A stretch of DNA of 64,000 bases from Aurelia coerulea (lineage: Eukaryota > Cnidaria > Scyphozoa > Semaeostomeae > Ulmaridae): the NCBI GenBank assembly GCA_039566865.1, contig CM076954.1, positions 16,888,001 to 16,952,000 on the forward strand. The letters are read 5' to 3'. The position numbers and the translations under genes are program-made. Positions 1 through 10,081 of this stretch are shown here, piece by piece (the first letter of the stretch is position 1; every line of letters begins with the position of its first letter). The notes under the pieces are model-generated. The model was given only the letters and a program-made list of their open reading frames with translations, made no database searches and was not told where the DNA came from.

Positions 1-225
1 CGATATTTTTAGGAAAATCCCCATCGTTTTCTCCAAGGTAGTCCCCCGGGAGTCAATCGTTAGTGAGTAGATTCTTGATGCAGCCGGCATAGCCTGATAA
101 ACGTTCCAAGTTTTTGCCTTATATATAATCTATGTCATGATAAACCTTTTCTGTGTTCTTTAAGAGTTTTCCAACCCCTTAATATATCAGTTGCAATTTT
201 CATATATAGATCTTTTTGTTCTCAG

Positions 226-303
226 GCAATGGATTTATTTGACCTGAGTGAAGGTTTTGATTCAATGGAAGAAAGTATCTCACGAATAACGATGCCATCA
301 CTG
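226..303 (+). CDS. Candidate internal exon 1 of a divergent Hsp70-like gene
   Basis: Seen: a 26-codon open stretch between a good 3' splice site (TTTTTGTTCTCAG ending at 225) and a consensus 5' site (GTAAGT at 304), phase 0 at both ends. The peptide runs A-M-D-L-F-D-L-S-E-G-F-D and ends S-I-S-R-I-T-M-P-S-L. Known: the Hsp70 ATPase domain has a similarly spaced EG-x-D-F-(x)n-S-x-T-R-A-R-F-E-E-L segment. Inference: with the candidate exons at 4128 and 8533 this could be one Hsp70-family gene read left to right, with 3.8- and 4.3-kb introns full of transposons. The similarity is weak, and the exon could belong to something else. Upstream exons would lie outside the window. Confidence 0.45.
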
Positions 304-744
304 GTAAGTTTCCTTGATAATTTATTCTTGAAAGACCGTTCTGCAATGGAATGCGACTTCGAATTCTAAACCCCCCATAAGATACAGAAGTCCAACGCAA
401 TGAAAGTGCTATTCATAGTGGGAACTCGATTACCATGTTGCTATTCACATTGACAATTGACACATGTGTCAATTTCTACTGTGAATAGGACCATGTATCG
501 AATGTTTAGTTTATCCGTTAAATGTAGTGTCAATTTTATGGAATATACCGGGTAAGTAACATAGAATTTTCACATATCGGGCTTTGGATCAAAGCGTACG
601 TTGCTGATATTCAAAACTGAAATGTTGATCTATCTGTCAAAGGAAAACGCAGGTATGAAAATTTGTTTTGGTAAAATCACTCATCTTTTAAACCAAGAAA
701 TTAGGAAAAAGCTGGTATAGGGTTTGCATGGGATCGAGCATTCC

Positions 745-1029
745 ACGTTCATTTATGGTCCATCATTTACTTGCCATTGAAATTGAAATTATATTTCTCC
801 AACTGAAAATTGTATGGAGTTTGATTTCAGTGGCAAGTAAATCATAGACCAGAATCGAATGTGGAATAGACAATTTCGGAAAAAATAGGTTCGGGGGCAT
901 TTGAACAAGATTCATTGCGTAGAAATTCGATCAGCAAGCGCAATGCATCTTGGTCAAATGCCGCCGACCCCATTTTTTCCTTAATCGTCTATTCCACATC
1001 CGATTCTGGTCCATGATTTACTTGCCATC
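745..1029. mobile_element. Palindromic MITE (831-1027) with a terminal relic beside it
   Basis: Arms beginning TGGCAAGTAAATCATAGACC at 831 return as the reverse complement ending TTTACTTGCCA at 1027, around a loop of about 20 nt; each arm is roughly 90 bp. A second diverged copy of the terminus lies at 745-779 and also pairs with the left arm. There is no coding capacity. It sits inside the putative first intron. Confidence 0.7.
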
Positions 1030-1370
1030 ATATACCGTATGTACATCTTATTTTTGATTCAGAGTTGTATACAGCCCTTGATTGTGTAACTTATCTTTGT
1101 TAGCTAGCCAATAAAGCTCTATTCTCCGACTTCTGACCTAATATTTGCATATATTTTCTTTGCACTGTCAGATCCCGGTAAGCTCCGCTGAAGTAGCACC
1201 TGCAAAGTTGTAACAATTTAAATCCTTTTCGTTTACACTAAATAGAGATTCAAGGCAACTTGCCATCATATCCCTTTGTACATTCTGGATTGTCGAGTAA
1301 ATGTTTGCTCGTGGCAGAATCGCAAATTTCTTTGTGTTTCACTTATTCTTCATTTGTTTGTCCATCTTTT
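1030..1370. other. Intronic or intergenic stretch, nothing recognised
   Basis: AT-rich sequence without a convincing exon, repeat arm or RNA gene. It leads into the tetranucleotide tract. Confidence 0.4.
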
Positions 1371-1375
1371 TTTCT

Positions 1376-1460
1376 TTTATTCATTCATTCATTTGTTGAT
1401 TGATTGATTCATTCATTCATTCATTCGTTCATTCATTCATTCGTTCGTACGTTCGTCTTT
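1376..1460 (+). repeat. (TTCA)n microsatellite, degenerate
   Basis: About 20 tetranucleotide units, mostly ATTC with GTTC and GATT variants. Translation gives meaningless Ser/His/Phe repeats. Confidence 0.9.
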
Positions 1461-1639
1461 TGTTTCATTCATCTTTGTATTCTTTTATGCTTGATTTGTT
1501 CAATTGTCTACCAGGCATGAGTTTCATGAGTCAGATTACCCCAAGAAGTACCTCGTTTGAAACTTCGGAAAACCAAAGGTGTAAGCTCGGTGAAAAAGAA
1601 CTTAGAATATGCAAATGCAATCAAAACCTTTGTTATACA

Positions 1640-1775
1640 TTTATACATTCTGCTAAAAATTTACAATACATATTTACTTAATTACTATACTTACAAGCTA
1701 CTCAACTCTACTACAAGGACAAGACCACGGGGAGCAATAACTATGTCTACCCACGTTTCCACGGTTCAAAACCTC
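1640..1775 (-). mobile_element. Non-LTR retrotransposon 3' tail fragment
   Basis: The block with ACTACAAGGACAAGACCACG and GGGGAGCAATAACTATG is clearly related to 47570-47690 and 57025-57170, in the same orientation. The 47.5-kb copy joins it to a LINE C-terminal ORF and a 35-nt poly-T, which identifies the block as the 3' UTR of a minus-strand LINE. This copy is 5'-truncated. Confidence 0.65.
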
Positions 1776-2020
1776 GTTTCTCATAACGCAAGCCATGGTT
1801 TATTTTTGGAAAAAAGATTGGTTTGGATGAAGCCAGGCTTGGTATGTGGCCACAAAGCAAAACCTGTGAAAGTATTCGTTCGGGGCCTTTTCTGGCCAAT
1901 GGCTCTTAGTTATTGAACCAAGGTGCCTAAACTGCGTTACGCCACGGCTGTTGGATGACAGCTCAAGCGCGCCCAAAACTCTCAAATGGAGATCAATGAG
2001 CTCCAGGAAGACTTTTATTC

Positions 2021-2162
2021 GAGAGGTGTATCACTCTGTAAAAATCTCGTACACTTTTGGCGAAAATCCTTTTATTTTTAAGAAAAATCCCTGAAAAATC
2101 CCTAAAGATCCTATTGTTTTTAAAATCTCATACGCCATTTCGGAAGAGTGATACACCCCTCG
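2021..2162. mobile_element. Short MITE with AGGTGTATCACTCT ends
   Basis: The left end AGGTGTATCACTCT and right end AGAGTGATACACCCCT are inverted copies about 140 bp apart. The interior holds repeated AAAATCCCTGAAAAATCCC. A diverged relative is seen at 53325-53425. Confidence 0.65.
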
Positions 2163-2289
2163 CTTTTATTTATAGGCCAAATCAACTATGTTCGAAAATG
2201 GTCTATTTGACCACTATCTGAAATAATCCAAAGTTTCGCCTTTTGAAATTTATCAAAAGCTAGGCTTCACTTCATTTTCATTTCCATTT

Positions 2290-2975
2290 TAAATTATTTA
2301 CACACGAAAACCCTTCAGCTTACTAACGCAATACTTAGATAAGAAAATAAATACCCTAATTACATTAATATAATCTATGTACAGTTAAAGCAAAATTATG
2401 TACAGTAATATATCTAGTAGCAGCTGCTTTTCCAGGGCGTCGTGTTTTAGGTTTTTTCAGCTCATATAATAGCTTCTCAATTGTTTTTTGAATCTACTAA
2501 GTGTAGGGAGCTCTCTGATATTGATGGGTATATCGTTCCAAGCTTTCAGAGCCGAATAGTGAAAGCGTTTCTTGACATATTCAAGATTGTTTCTTGGGAT
2601 TTGTAGGTCCCTGCAATTCCTTGTTCTGTAGTTGGAATGCTGGGCCCTATGATGGTATTTACCCCAAAGGCTTTCGGGACATTGCCTGTTGATTATTTTG
2701 TATGTCATAACTGATCGATCAAAGTTTATTAGTTGTTCAACGATCAACCAATTATGAGACCAATTGTCTTTTAGTCTGGCCTTATCAATAATCGAACGGA
2801 CTCTGTCCTGCAGACGTTGGAGGGTATTCAATTTTGATTTAGGAAGACTCCCCCAAATAACATTGGCGTATCGCAGATGGCTTTCGACAAGTGCACGGTA
2901 CACATGGTCCAGCTGGGATTGAAAAATAAGATTTTTCAATTTTTTTAATGACTTTAATAACGCTTGGCGCTTGAC
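2290..2975 (-). mobile_element. 5'-truncated LINE: C-terminal ORF2 segment plus 3' UTR
   Basis: The reverse-strand ORF reads from about 2975 to the stop at 2457, roughly 170 codons. It contains H-V-Y-R-A-L-V-E-S-H-L-R-Y-A, then N-V-I-W-G-S-L-P-K, then T-L-Q-R-L-Q-D-R and a late W-N-D-I-P-I-N-I-R. This is the conserved post-reverse-transcriptase (thumb and C-terminal) region of CR1/jockey-like non-LTR elements common in cnidarians. The catalytic palm with YADD is missing and a stop lies just upstream, so it is a dead 5'-truncated insertion. The 3' UTR continues down to about 2290. Confidence 0.8.
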
Positions 2976-2979
2976 ATGT

Positions 2980-3790
2980 GTTTATATATTTCTTTGAAAC
3001 GATTCAGAACTGTCCCGTGGTTTTCATTGTCGCTGTGTTGCGTTTAGTTTGATTACGAGAAAGAGATTTATATTTAGCCCTTGATTTCTGTTGTACTGGA
3101 AGCAGCTGAATATCAAAAGATACTCCATGTGTCAAAATGCCTCATTCAATACAAATCACTCAATTCATTCACAAAATGTTCTTCGCACATTAGTGAAAAA
3201 CGCATTTAGTGGAATCGCATTGCTGTGTCGTACGCATTTAGTGGAAATCACAGTGCTGTGTCATTTTTAACAATGTTTCCTTTTTCCACGAGTTCTCTTT
3301 GTCTAAAATAGCGGCTTTTCGACCTGCATCAGCCCAGCTACCAAAGCCCTACTTAGAGGATCTGCCTATCTCTGAAGTTTTAAAAAACGTAGGCCGCCGT
3401 AGCGATTTTTTTCTTTACATAGTTGGAAGTATTTTTGATGATTCTGGGCAGTATCTTTGATGGTTGGAAGTTTCATTTTAGGCCTCAAGGCATTTTTTTG
3501 GGTACCTTTTCTAACCTTTTGCGTAATTATGAGTATCTTTTTCAGACATTCTGCGGAGTTATGGGTACATTTGTTCAAATATTTTCCAAAGATTGTTGGT
3601 CATATTCCAGAGAAAATTAGCAAAAGCATTTACAGGAAATTTTTCATAATTAGCGGCATTATGGATAATATTTTGGGGGCAAAATGGTGGCATGTAGCCT
3701 GTTTCCCAACCCCCAGTTCCTTTCTGAAGGGTATGGAACACAGGCCACTGGAAGTAGCCTGTGTTCCAGACCAATTGGAAAGGAATATTT
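2980..3790. other. Intronic stretch with degenerate tandem motifs
   Basis: No convincing exon. From 3440 to 3670 a roughly 30-bp motif (TTTTCAGACATTCTGCGGAG-like) recurs imperfectly; the same motif family is at 34680-34880. Overlapping ORFs on both strands here are by-products of this repetition. At 3690-3780 a short AACACAGGCCACTGG hairpin occurs. Confidence 0.4.
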
Positions 3791-3794
3791 TTGC

Positions 3795-3922
3795 GCCCGT
3801 ACAAAGTGATAACGATCAGCCCTGGTTTGTTTAAGACACACATATTCACAAAGACATCCGTTGTGTTAGTTGTGTCACTGACTTCATTGCAGCCAACCAG
3901 ATGCGTGAAAGAATGCCCTTAA
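3795..3922 (-). mobile_element. Truncated TTAA-type MITE
   Basis: Shares AACGATCAGCCCT, ATTCACAAAG, CATCCGTTGTGTT and CAGATGCG with the two complete copies at 22.1 and 22.5 kb, and ends GAATGCCCT followed by TTAA at 3919. The other end is not recognisable. Confidence 0.6.
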
Positions 3923-4127
3923 TTATTTCGCAATTCAGTTCATCGTCTGAATACGGATTAGCGCTCCGTTACACTGACCACTTTCCTTCTCAAGTGGTCT
4001 TGAACGCAGGCTAACTGGAAGGTGCCTCGGCCCTGGATGGCAGATGTCCTACGGCTTTTCTTTATTTGACTGATGAGTTATTGTAATACCCCGAAAATGC
4101 TTCACTAAAGCTTCGTTTTTTTTTCAG

Positions 4128-4203
4128 ATTATGGGAGCTTCATCAGATATATTATTTCCTGCAGTGCAGCAAATTGAGCTTGCAGAGTTAATCCGAAAAT
4201 CAG
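4128..4203 (+). CDS. Candidate internal exon 2 of the Hsp70-like gene
   Basis: Seen: a long pyrimidine tract, TTTTTTTTTCAG, ends at 4127, and a donor GTTAGT starts at 4204. Between them are 25 complete codons plus one base (ends in phase 1), reading I-M-G-A-S-S-D-I-L-F-P-A-V-Q-Q and on to R-K-S. Known: Hsp70 proteins carry G-G-S-S-R-I-P-x-V-Q near the end of the ATPase domain. Inference: same position in such a protein, following exon 1 in a compatible phase (0 to 0). The match is short and no catalytic residue is covered. Confidence 0.45.
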
Positions 4204-4329
4204 GTTAGTTTTCATTGCCATTTTTATCACCTATGTGTTATGCAAAACCTTTGCTAAGCTTTCTTTACTGATTGATTTGATAGCCAATCTCTAAACAGCC
4301 AAAATTCAAATCCTCAAAATCAATAGCCT

Positions 4330-4620
4330 GTGAACGGTAGCCTACGCGTAGGCCCATTATCCCAAAAGGAGGAAAAGGTCTACGAAACAAAGAGCAAAAG
4401 CTTGCTACTGAGGTTTCTAGATTTCTGGAAACTTAATTTATGCAGCCTTTGTTTCAAGCATAGAGATATTTCTATTTCTATGGTTTCAACGCGTCTCACA
4501 AATCATTTGAAAAGGGGATTAGAATGATTAATTGGGTGGCCGTAGCAAGCCTTTGCTCTTTGTTTCGTAGACCATTTTCCTCTTTTGGGATAATGGGTCT
4601 TCGCGTAGGCTAGTGAACGG
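4330..4620. mobile_element. Inverted-repeat MITE with 75-bp arms
   Basis: Left arm GAACGGTAGCCTACGCGTAG... and right arm ...CGCGTAGGCTAGTGAACGG are inverted copies, including CCCATTATCCCAAAAG and CTACGAAACAAAGAGC. The loop is about 130 bp. There is no ORF of substance. Confidence 0.75.
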
Positions 4621-4855
4621 CCGAAAAAAAATTGAAAAACAAGGGAACTGCGGAGGAGGGGAAAAGAAAACGAGAGAAGGTCATTTTCTCCTCGTTCTTC
4701 TCCCGATTTCTTCATTTGCATTCATTCTGTTGAAGTGATAATTTATACGCATAGATTAATGTTTTTACGCATTAATTAATCACGTTCGGAATTCAAAAAG
4801 CATTTACATTCCTACAGGCTTCTTCTCCCCCCTCCTTTCATTTTTTCTTCCCCTC

Positions 4856-5387
4856 CAAGCCGTTCAAAGCCTTCAAAGCCAAGCCGCGTCAAAGCCAAGC
4901 CTTCAAAGCTAAGCCTTCAAAGCCAAGCCTTCAAAGCCAAGCCGTCAAAGCCAAGCCTTCAAAGCCAAGCCTTCAAAGCCAAGCCTTCAAAGCCAAACCG
5001 TCAAAGCCAAGCCTTCAAAGCCAAGCCGTCAAAGCCAAGCCTTCAAAGCCAAGCCGTCAAAGCCAAGCCTTCAAAGCCAAGCCTTCAAAGCCAAGCCTTC
5101 AAAGCCAAGCCGTCAAAGCCAAGCCTTCAAAGCCAAGCCGTCAAAGCCAAGCCGTCAAAGCCAAGCCTTCAAAGCCAAGCCGTCAAAGCCAAGCCTTCAA
5201 AGCCAAGCCTTCAAAGCCAAGCCTTCAAAGCCAAGCCGTCAAAGCCAAGCCTTCAAAGCCAAGCCGTCAAAGCCAAGCCGTCAAAGCCAAGCCTTCAAAG
5301 CCAAGCCGTCAAAGCCAAGCCTTCAAAGCCAAGCCTTCAAAGCCAAGCCTTCAAAGCCAAGCCTTCAAAGCCAAGCCGTCAAAGCCG
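4856..5387 (+). repeat. 14-bp minisatellite with higher-order structure
   Basis: About 38 units of TCAAAGCCAAGCCT/G. Apart from rare changes the units differ at a single position (T or G). Reading that base at 14-bp steps gives TTTGTGGTG from 5070 to 5182, the same nine letters from 5196 to 5308, then TTTTG. So a 126-bp block of nine units has been duplicated as a higher-order repeat. Confidence 0.95.
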
Positions 5388-5630
5388 GCTAAAAAATCAA
5401 CCAACTGCACGACTTGTCTTTCATTAGAGTGCTGCTGAACTAGACTTAATACAATTCGTCCCAGTTTTCCCCCAGAATTGCGAAAGCTTTTTTACCTACT
5501 TATATATTGAGTAGAATTACTTTACCTACTTATTTATTGAATTGAATTCCTCGCTCAAACAGCGGAAAGGTTCAAATCAAAATCATGTAATACTAGCGAA
5601 ATTTACGACGAATTGTAATCAGTCTACGGC

Positions 5631-6222
5631 TAAACGAGGACAGATTTTGCAACACAATAGCATCCGCTGCTTTTGATTGACACTGCAACTCAAAGCAAAC
5701 TACACCGGGATTGCAGACTAAGGAGATTCTCTCAACCAGTAATTCAAAACAAATGAAGCCGTAAAAGGGCAGACACGGGCAGACTATCGCCTTGTGACGC
5801 AGAATTATCTGTCCTGATGCAGATGTATCACCAAATGACAAAGAAGGGTAAATCTAAAGCTCTGTCGCTTAGATTATGTTTATTTGATTTAGGAGCTGTT
5901 TTGTAATCGTTTCATTTTAGGCCTGCGAGAATTACAATGCCTTCTGCTCGGCTCCTGAATCAAATAAACATAATCTAAGCGACAGAACTTTAGATTTACC
6001 CTTCTTCTTTCGCTATAAGCACATAACTTCTCTTAAAAACCATCTTTCGCTTGCACAAGGCGAGAGTTTGCCCTACTAGTTTCGGGGAAACTTTTGCGGC
6101 TTTGTTTCTTTTGAATTACTGGTTGAGAGAATTTCCTTTGTCTGCATCCGCTAATCGCTTTGAATTAAGGTGTCGATCAAACGCAACTGTTACTATTGTA
6201 TAACAAAATCTGCCCTTGTTTA
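5631..6222. mobile_element. Palindromic MITE, long TIRs, about 590 bp
   Basis: Ends TAAACGAGGACAGATTTTG and CAAAATCTGCCCTTGTTTA are inverted. The arms contain TTTTGATTGACAC and its complement, CCAGTAATTCAAAAC with its complement, and an inner hairpin around 5845-6005 (TAGATTATGTTTATTTGATT and complement). A second family member is at 33290-33875. No transposase is present. Confidence 0.8.
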
Positions 6223-6239
6223 GAAGACATTATAAGAGA

Positions 6240-6528
6240 AATCACAATTTTATAGCGAAAGAAGAAGAATAAATCAAAAGATCTGCCAGTGGATTTTGCT
6301 TATTTGATTCAGAAGCCGAGCAGAAGGCATTGCAATTCTCGCATGTTCACTTACCAAACCAAATAAACAAAATCCGCCAGGCAGATATTAAGATTTATCT
6401 TCTTTTGCTTTAAACTCCTGACTTCTCTTGAAACCATCTTTCGCGTGCACAACACGACAGTTCGCTATACTGGTTTCATGGTAACTTTTGTGGCTTTGTT
6501 TGTTTTGAATTGCGGTGTAAATCAAAAG
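6240..6528. mobile_element. Partial second copy of the palindromic MITE
   Basis: Repeats the inner hairpin and right arm of the 5631-6222 element (CGAAAGAAGAAGAATAAATC, GCCGAGCAGAAGGCATTGCA, ATCTTTCGCGTGCACAAC) and ends at the left TIR of the next element. It may be a tandem or earlier insertion that was partly overwritten. Confidence 0.6.
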
Positions 6529-6530
6529 TA

Positions 6531-8533
6531 CCGGGTGTCCCAAAAAAGTACACTTGTTCAAAAAATCACCAAAAATTGATTATCAAACCTTTGATGAAAT
6601 TTTCTTTTTGAATTGCTTTACCAAAGACCCAAAAATATTCACAGATGATAAAATGTATGCTTTTGATACAGCAAGGTAGGAAATTTACACGTTGAAAAAC
6701 CTTATTTTGAGCTATAGTTTTTAGGTTTGAGCCTAAGAGTCAAAAATTTCAGATTTTTTATCATCAGTGAAGTCTCCAATGATGGTGCGCATTTATTTCT
6801 GTCACTTATGACCACACTAGAATTAGACGGACAAAACGCAAAAAACCGCATGTCAATATCTCATTTCTAAGTAAAAATATGGCATTTTGAAGTGACAGTT
6901 TTAACAAAGATCAGAAGACTCATAACTTTGGTCACATTATTTCGCAAAAATCACCGGTCTCCACAAAATCAACACTAGAAGCATAAAATTTCTCAGAGAA
7001 CCTTCAAAACTGGTTTCTTATGGATTAGATGGATGAATTATTCAAAATTAGCATTTAAAGGGCTTGAAAAGACAAACATTGATGAGGAAAATACGAATTT
7101 TAGGGTCGTCCTAGGCACAGACCCACGGTTTTTCCCTCTGTTTTTACTCGCATACTTTCAGTTAAGATGTAAATTAGAGTCCGATTGCCGCCCATGGGCC
7201 CCCTAAACCATATGACAGTTGGACAGCTTATTTGATAAGCTTTCGAATGATGTATAAAAATTATGAATTTGGATAGCACTTTAGAAATAAATTACATTTT
7301 ATTGACAGGTACACCCACCCGACGATCTTCTCTCTGTAGAAACCTAAGTCCACAAAATGACTCCTAAAAGGGTAGGAATAGCTGACAGAACCTTCACATA
7401 TGGTTTTTGATGGATTAGATTGATGGATCATTCAAAATCAGCATTTAAAGGGCTTCAAAAGACAAAAGATTGATGAGGAAAATACGAATTTTAGGATCAT
7501 CGCAGGCAAAGACACATGGTTTTCCCCTGGTTTTTACTCACATGCTTTCAGTTAAAAAGTAAATTAGAGTCCAATCCCGATCCATGGGCCCCTAAACCAT
7601 ATGATATTTGGAAAGCTTATTTAATATGCTTTCGAATGATGCATAACAATTATGAATTTGGTTAGCACTAAGAGAAATAAGTTATACTTTATTAACGGCT
7701 ACCCCTACCCATTAAAAAACTCAATGAGTCTACGCAGGTATGAAGAGCTCAAAGAACCTTTACAGATGACTTTTGATGGACTAAATTAAGGGGTTATTCA
7801 AAAATAGTACTCGATAGCTTCATAATACGAAAATTCCTGAGAAAATACCAATTTTAGGGTCGTCGAAGGCAAATAACCATGGTTTTATCCTCGTTTTAGG
7901 CAATTCTTACCAAATATTTTCAATTCACATGCAAATTAGAGTCCAATCCCTGCCCAACGGGCCCCCTAAACTCGATTATATTTGGCACTATTATTCAAAA
8001 TGCTGTTAGGGTCTTATGATTGTGCAGCAGCAATGCAATTTTTTATCTTATGTCCTTCAATATAATGTTTTTGTATTGTATCGCAAAAAGTAGATGGACA
8101 AAAAAATTTTTTGATGTAAAGTTTGTATTTTTCATCAAAGAATGGTCAAATAGGCATCAATAGAAAGATCTCGAAGAGCGGAGTTTGAAAATCGATATGA
8201 ATTTGAATTTTGAGGTAAGAAAAGGGGTTTTAGTCCCCTGGGAATTCTAGCAACTTTTTTGTTTCATATCGTACCAACACCAGTTAGAAGTTTTACACGC
8301 ACAAAGAAATTGATTTGGCAATCCATCAGTGCTTTTTTGCAGTATGATTCAAAACCAGGTAGCTCTAAAAAGAGCTAAATTTGCTCATTTTTAAACCACT
8401 TACAAGATCAGCTCTGTCTTGCAAAATAATTTGATCTTTGATCTACTTACCAAAAAAAAGAAAATTGAAGATCGGCCATGTAATCAAATTTTGGTGATTT
8501 TTCAAACGGGAGTACTTTTTTTGGGACACCAGG
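6531..8533. mobile_element. 2-kb TA-flanked TIR element (Tc1/mariner-like ends), no transposase
   Basis: The left end CCGGGTGTCCCAAAAAAGTA, preceded by TA, is mirrored at the right end by GTACTTTTTTTGGGACACC followed by AGG and then TA. Both ends continue inwards with a shared CACCAAAA block. TA duplication with such ends suits the Tc1/mariner superfamily, though this is inference from the ends alone. Inside are three tandem copies (starts near 6998, 7388 and 7754; periods about 390 and 366 bp) sharing AGCATTTAAAGGGCTT and GGGCCCCCTAAACCATATGA. No long ORF is present. Confidence 0.75.
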
Positions 8534-8733
8534 TACCTGATGCTATTTTTTTACGAAATCGGTCCTTGTTGTACGACTGCCATAGCAATATCAACCATAT
8601 GATACCCAGAACTATTGAATTGTTGTCTTTTGCTACAACAGGGAATACGGAAGTCACACTGAAAATAATAGAAGGGCAGTATGGTCATGATACGTTTCTG
8701 CTTGACGTTGATGGAATGGGGACACAGACCAAG
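8533..8733 (+). CDS. Candidate exon 3, Hsp70 substrate-binding-domain-like
   Basis: Seen: up to 67 codons ending at a donor GTTAGT (8734). Residues include S-L-L-Y-D, then M-I-P-R-T, S-F-A-T-T-G-N-T, E-V-T-L-K-I-I-E-G and F-L-L-D-V-D-G-M-G. Known: the Hsp70 beta-sandwich domain has S-L-G-I-E, then I-P-R-N-T, then E-V-T-I-K-V-x-E-G-E and x-L-G-x-F-D-L-x-G-I in the same order and near spacing. Inference: a divergent Hsp70-type exon. The start is uncertain: the nearest AG (8531-8532) lies inside the right TIR of the neighbouring transposon and gives phase 0, whereas exon 2 ends in phase 1, so an unseen exon or another acceptor is needed. Confidence 0.45.
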
Positions 8734-8893
8734 GTTAGTGAATTTACATGAATCCCATTAGACTGACGACGTCATTCCTCGTCTTCGTTCAATTTTTTAA
8801 ATCTGATTTTCTATTTTCACTCACAATCAAACAGATCCTAAACACAGAATAAAATCCTGCAAAAATCCGAAGAAAAATCTACCATCTTCTGTC

Positions 8894-8958
8894 CTTCGAA
8901 CGTTGCTTCGAACGTTGCTTCAAACGTTGCTTCGAACGTTGCTTCGAACGTTGCTTCG
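8894..8958 (+). repeat. 12-bp tandem repeat (CTTCGAACGTTG)x5
   Basis: Five 12-bp units, one with A for G, directly abutting the left edge of the large palindrome. They are not mirrored on its right side. Confidence 0.9.
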
Positions 8959-8960
8959 CT

Positions 8961-9334
8961 CACAGGGAGCCCATATAAAAAGTAGTAAGAAAGCAAACGA
9001 AATGCGGCTTCTGCGAGTGAGATACGGCAAAAGCAGCATCTGTGGAGGAGCAATGTGCGCTTGGCAGCTTTGCGGAGGAGAGAGGAAAGAGCGGGGGAGA
9101 AAATTTGCGGAGGAGCGAAGAGAGGAAGAGAGGAGAGAGGAAAGAGATCTCTTTCCTCTCTCCTCTCTTCCTCTCTTCGCTCCTCCGCAATTTTTCTCCC
9201 CCGCTCTTTCCTCTCTCCTCCGCAAAGCTGCCAAGCGCACATTGCTCCTCCACAGATGCTGCTTTTGCCGTATCTCACTCGCAGAAGCCGCATTTCGTTT
9301 GCTTTCTTACTACTTTTTATGTGGGCTCCCTGTG
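8961..9334. repeat. Near-perfect 374-bp palindrome without spacer
   Basis: The centre is AAAGAGA/TCTCTTT between 9147 and 9148. From there the two sides mirror out to CACAGGG at 8961 and CCCTGTG at 9334 with no length difference; I count about two mismatched pairs. Arms are rich in GGAGGAGAGAGG-type purine runs. Because of the symmetry both strands show near-identical ORFs of about 100-150 codons; these are not taken as genes. It lies in the intron after candidate exon 3. Confidence 0.9.
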
Positions 9335-9870
9335 CTTCGCTTTGAGAAGTCGAACTTTAATCTAATCAGCCGATCAAATGCAAAGAAAGGGCACGTGGTC
9401 TGACCATATTCAGAAAATAGTGATCTGATTGGACGCGCCGTAAATGCGGCATTTTGGCCTGGTTCGTCTGTTCTTTGAAGCTGTATTGTCATGAGTCTCA
9501 GTTTGAAGCCATAGCCATCATTCAATTCAATGTGGACAACCGAGACTCATGTGATCATTCTCAATCCCACCCCTTTTCGCACCGCATGATTAAGAAAGTG
9601 TAGGTGCTTGCCAGAATAAGTAGTCAAGTAAGTATCTTCCAAGTTGGACGTACTATCGTTCATATAATTTCAGAAAGGCTAACTTAGATATTGAAATTGG
9701 TTCCATTTTAATTACAAAATAATTAAAATTGATCTTAGTGTTCTGAAGTTATTGGCGATTTTGCATAGAAGCTATCCCTACAGATGAAATGTCCTGTGAC
9801 TTTATCAATTCACTAAGCTGTTCAAATCATTCCAAAACTTAGCAGATAGATAGGCGAATGCCAAAAAGAT
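9335..9870. other. Non-coding stretch, nothing recognised
   Basis: A short GAGACTCA hairpin pair (9493 and 9540) is the only structure noted. No exon with both splice sites was found. Confidence 0.4.
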
Positions 9871-9874
9871 AGGA

Positions 9875-9995
9875 AGCCTTAGACTTGCTACAAGTCTATC
9901 TTTTGGTCCTGAAGAAGATAGTCCTAAAGAACAAGTCTCGTCTTTTCCTTCTCGCTTTCACGAACCAAAAGAGAGACTTGTAGCAAGTCCAAGGA
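9875..9995. mobile_element. Small inverted-repeat MITE
   Basis: CCTTAGACTTGCTACAAGTC and its imperfect complement GACTTGTAGCAAGTCCAAGG flank about 50 bp. The arms also share a CAAAAGA/TCTTTTG block. Confidence 0.6.
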
Positions 9996-10081
9996 AAGCT
10001 GAGTATGGTATCTGGTCTGACTGACAGGTCTTGCCTGTCTTTTTGGATTCACTCTGTTGATTAACTATGTCAATTATCATA

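Noticed and set aside
8838..9403. Several overlapping ORFs of 97-166 codons on both strands
   Set aside because: They arise from the 374-bp palindrome and the 12-bp repeat; the same peptide appears on both strands and there are no splice or start signals.
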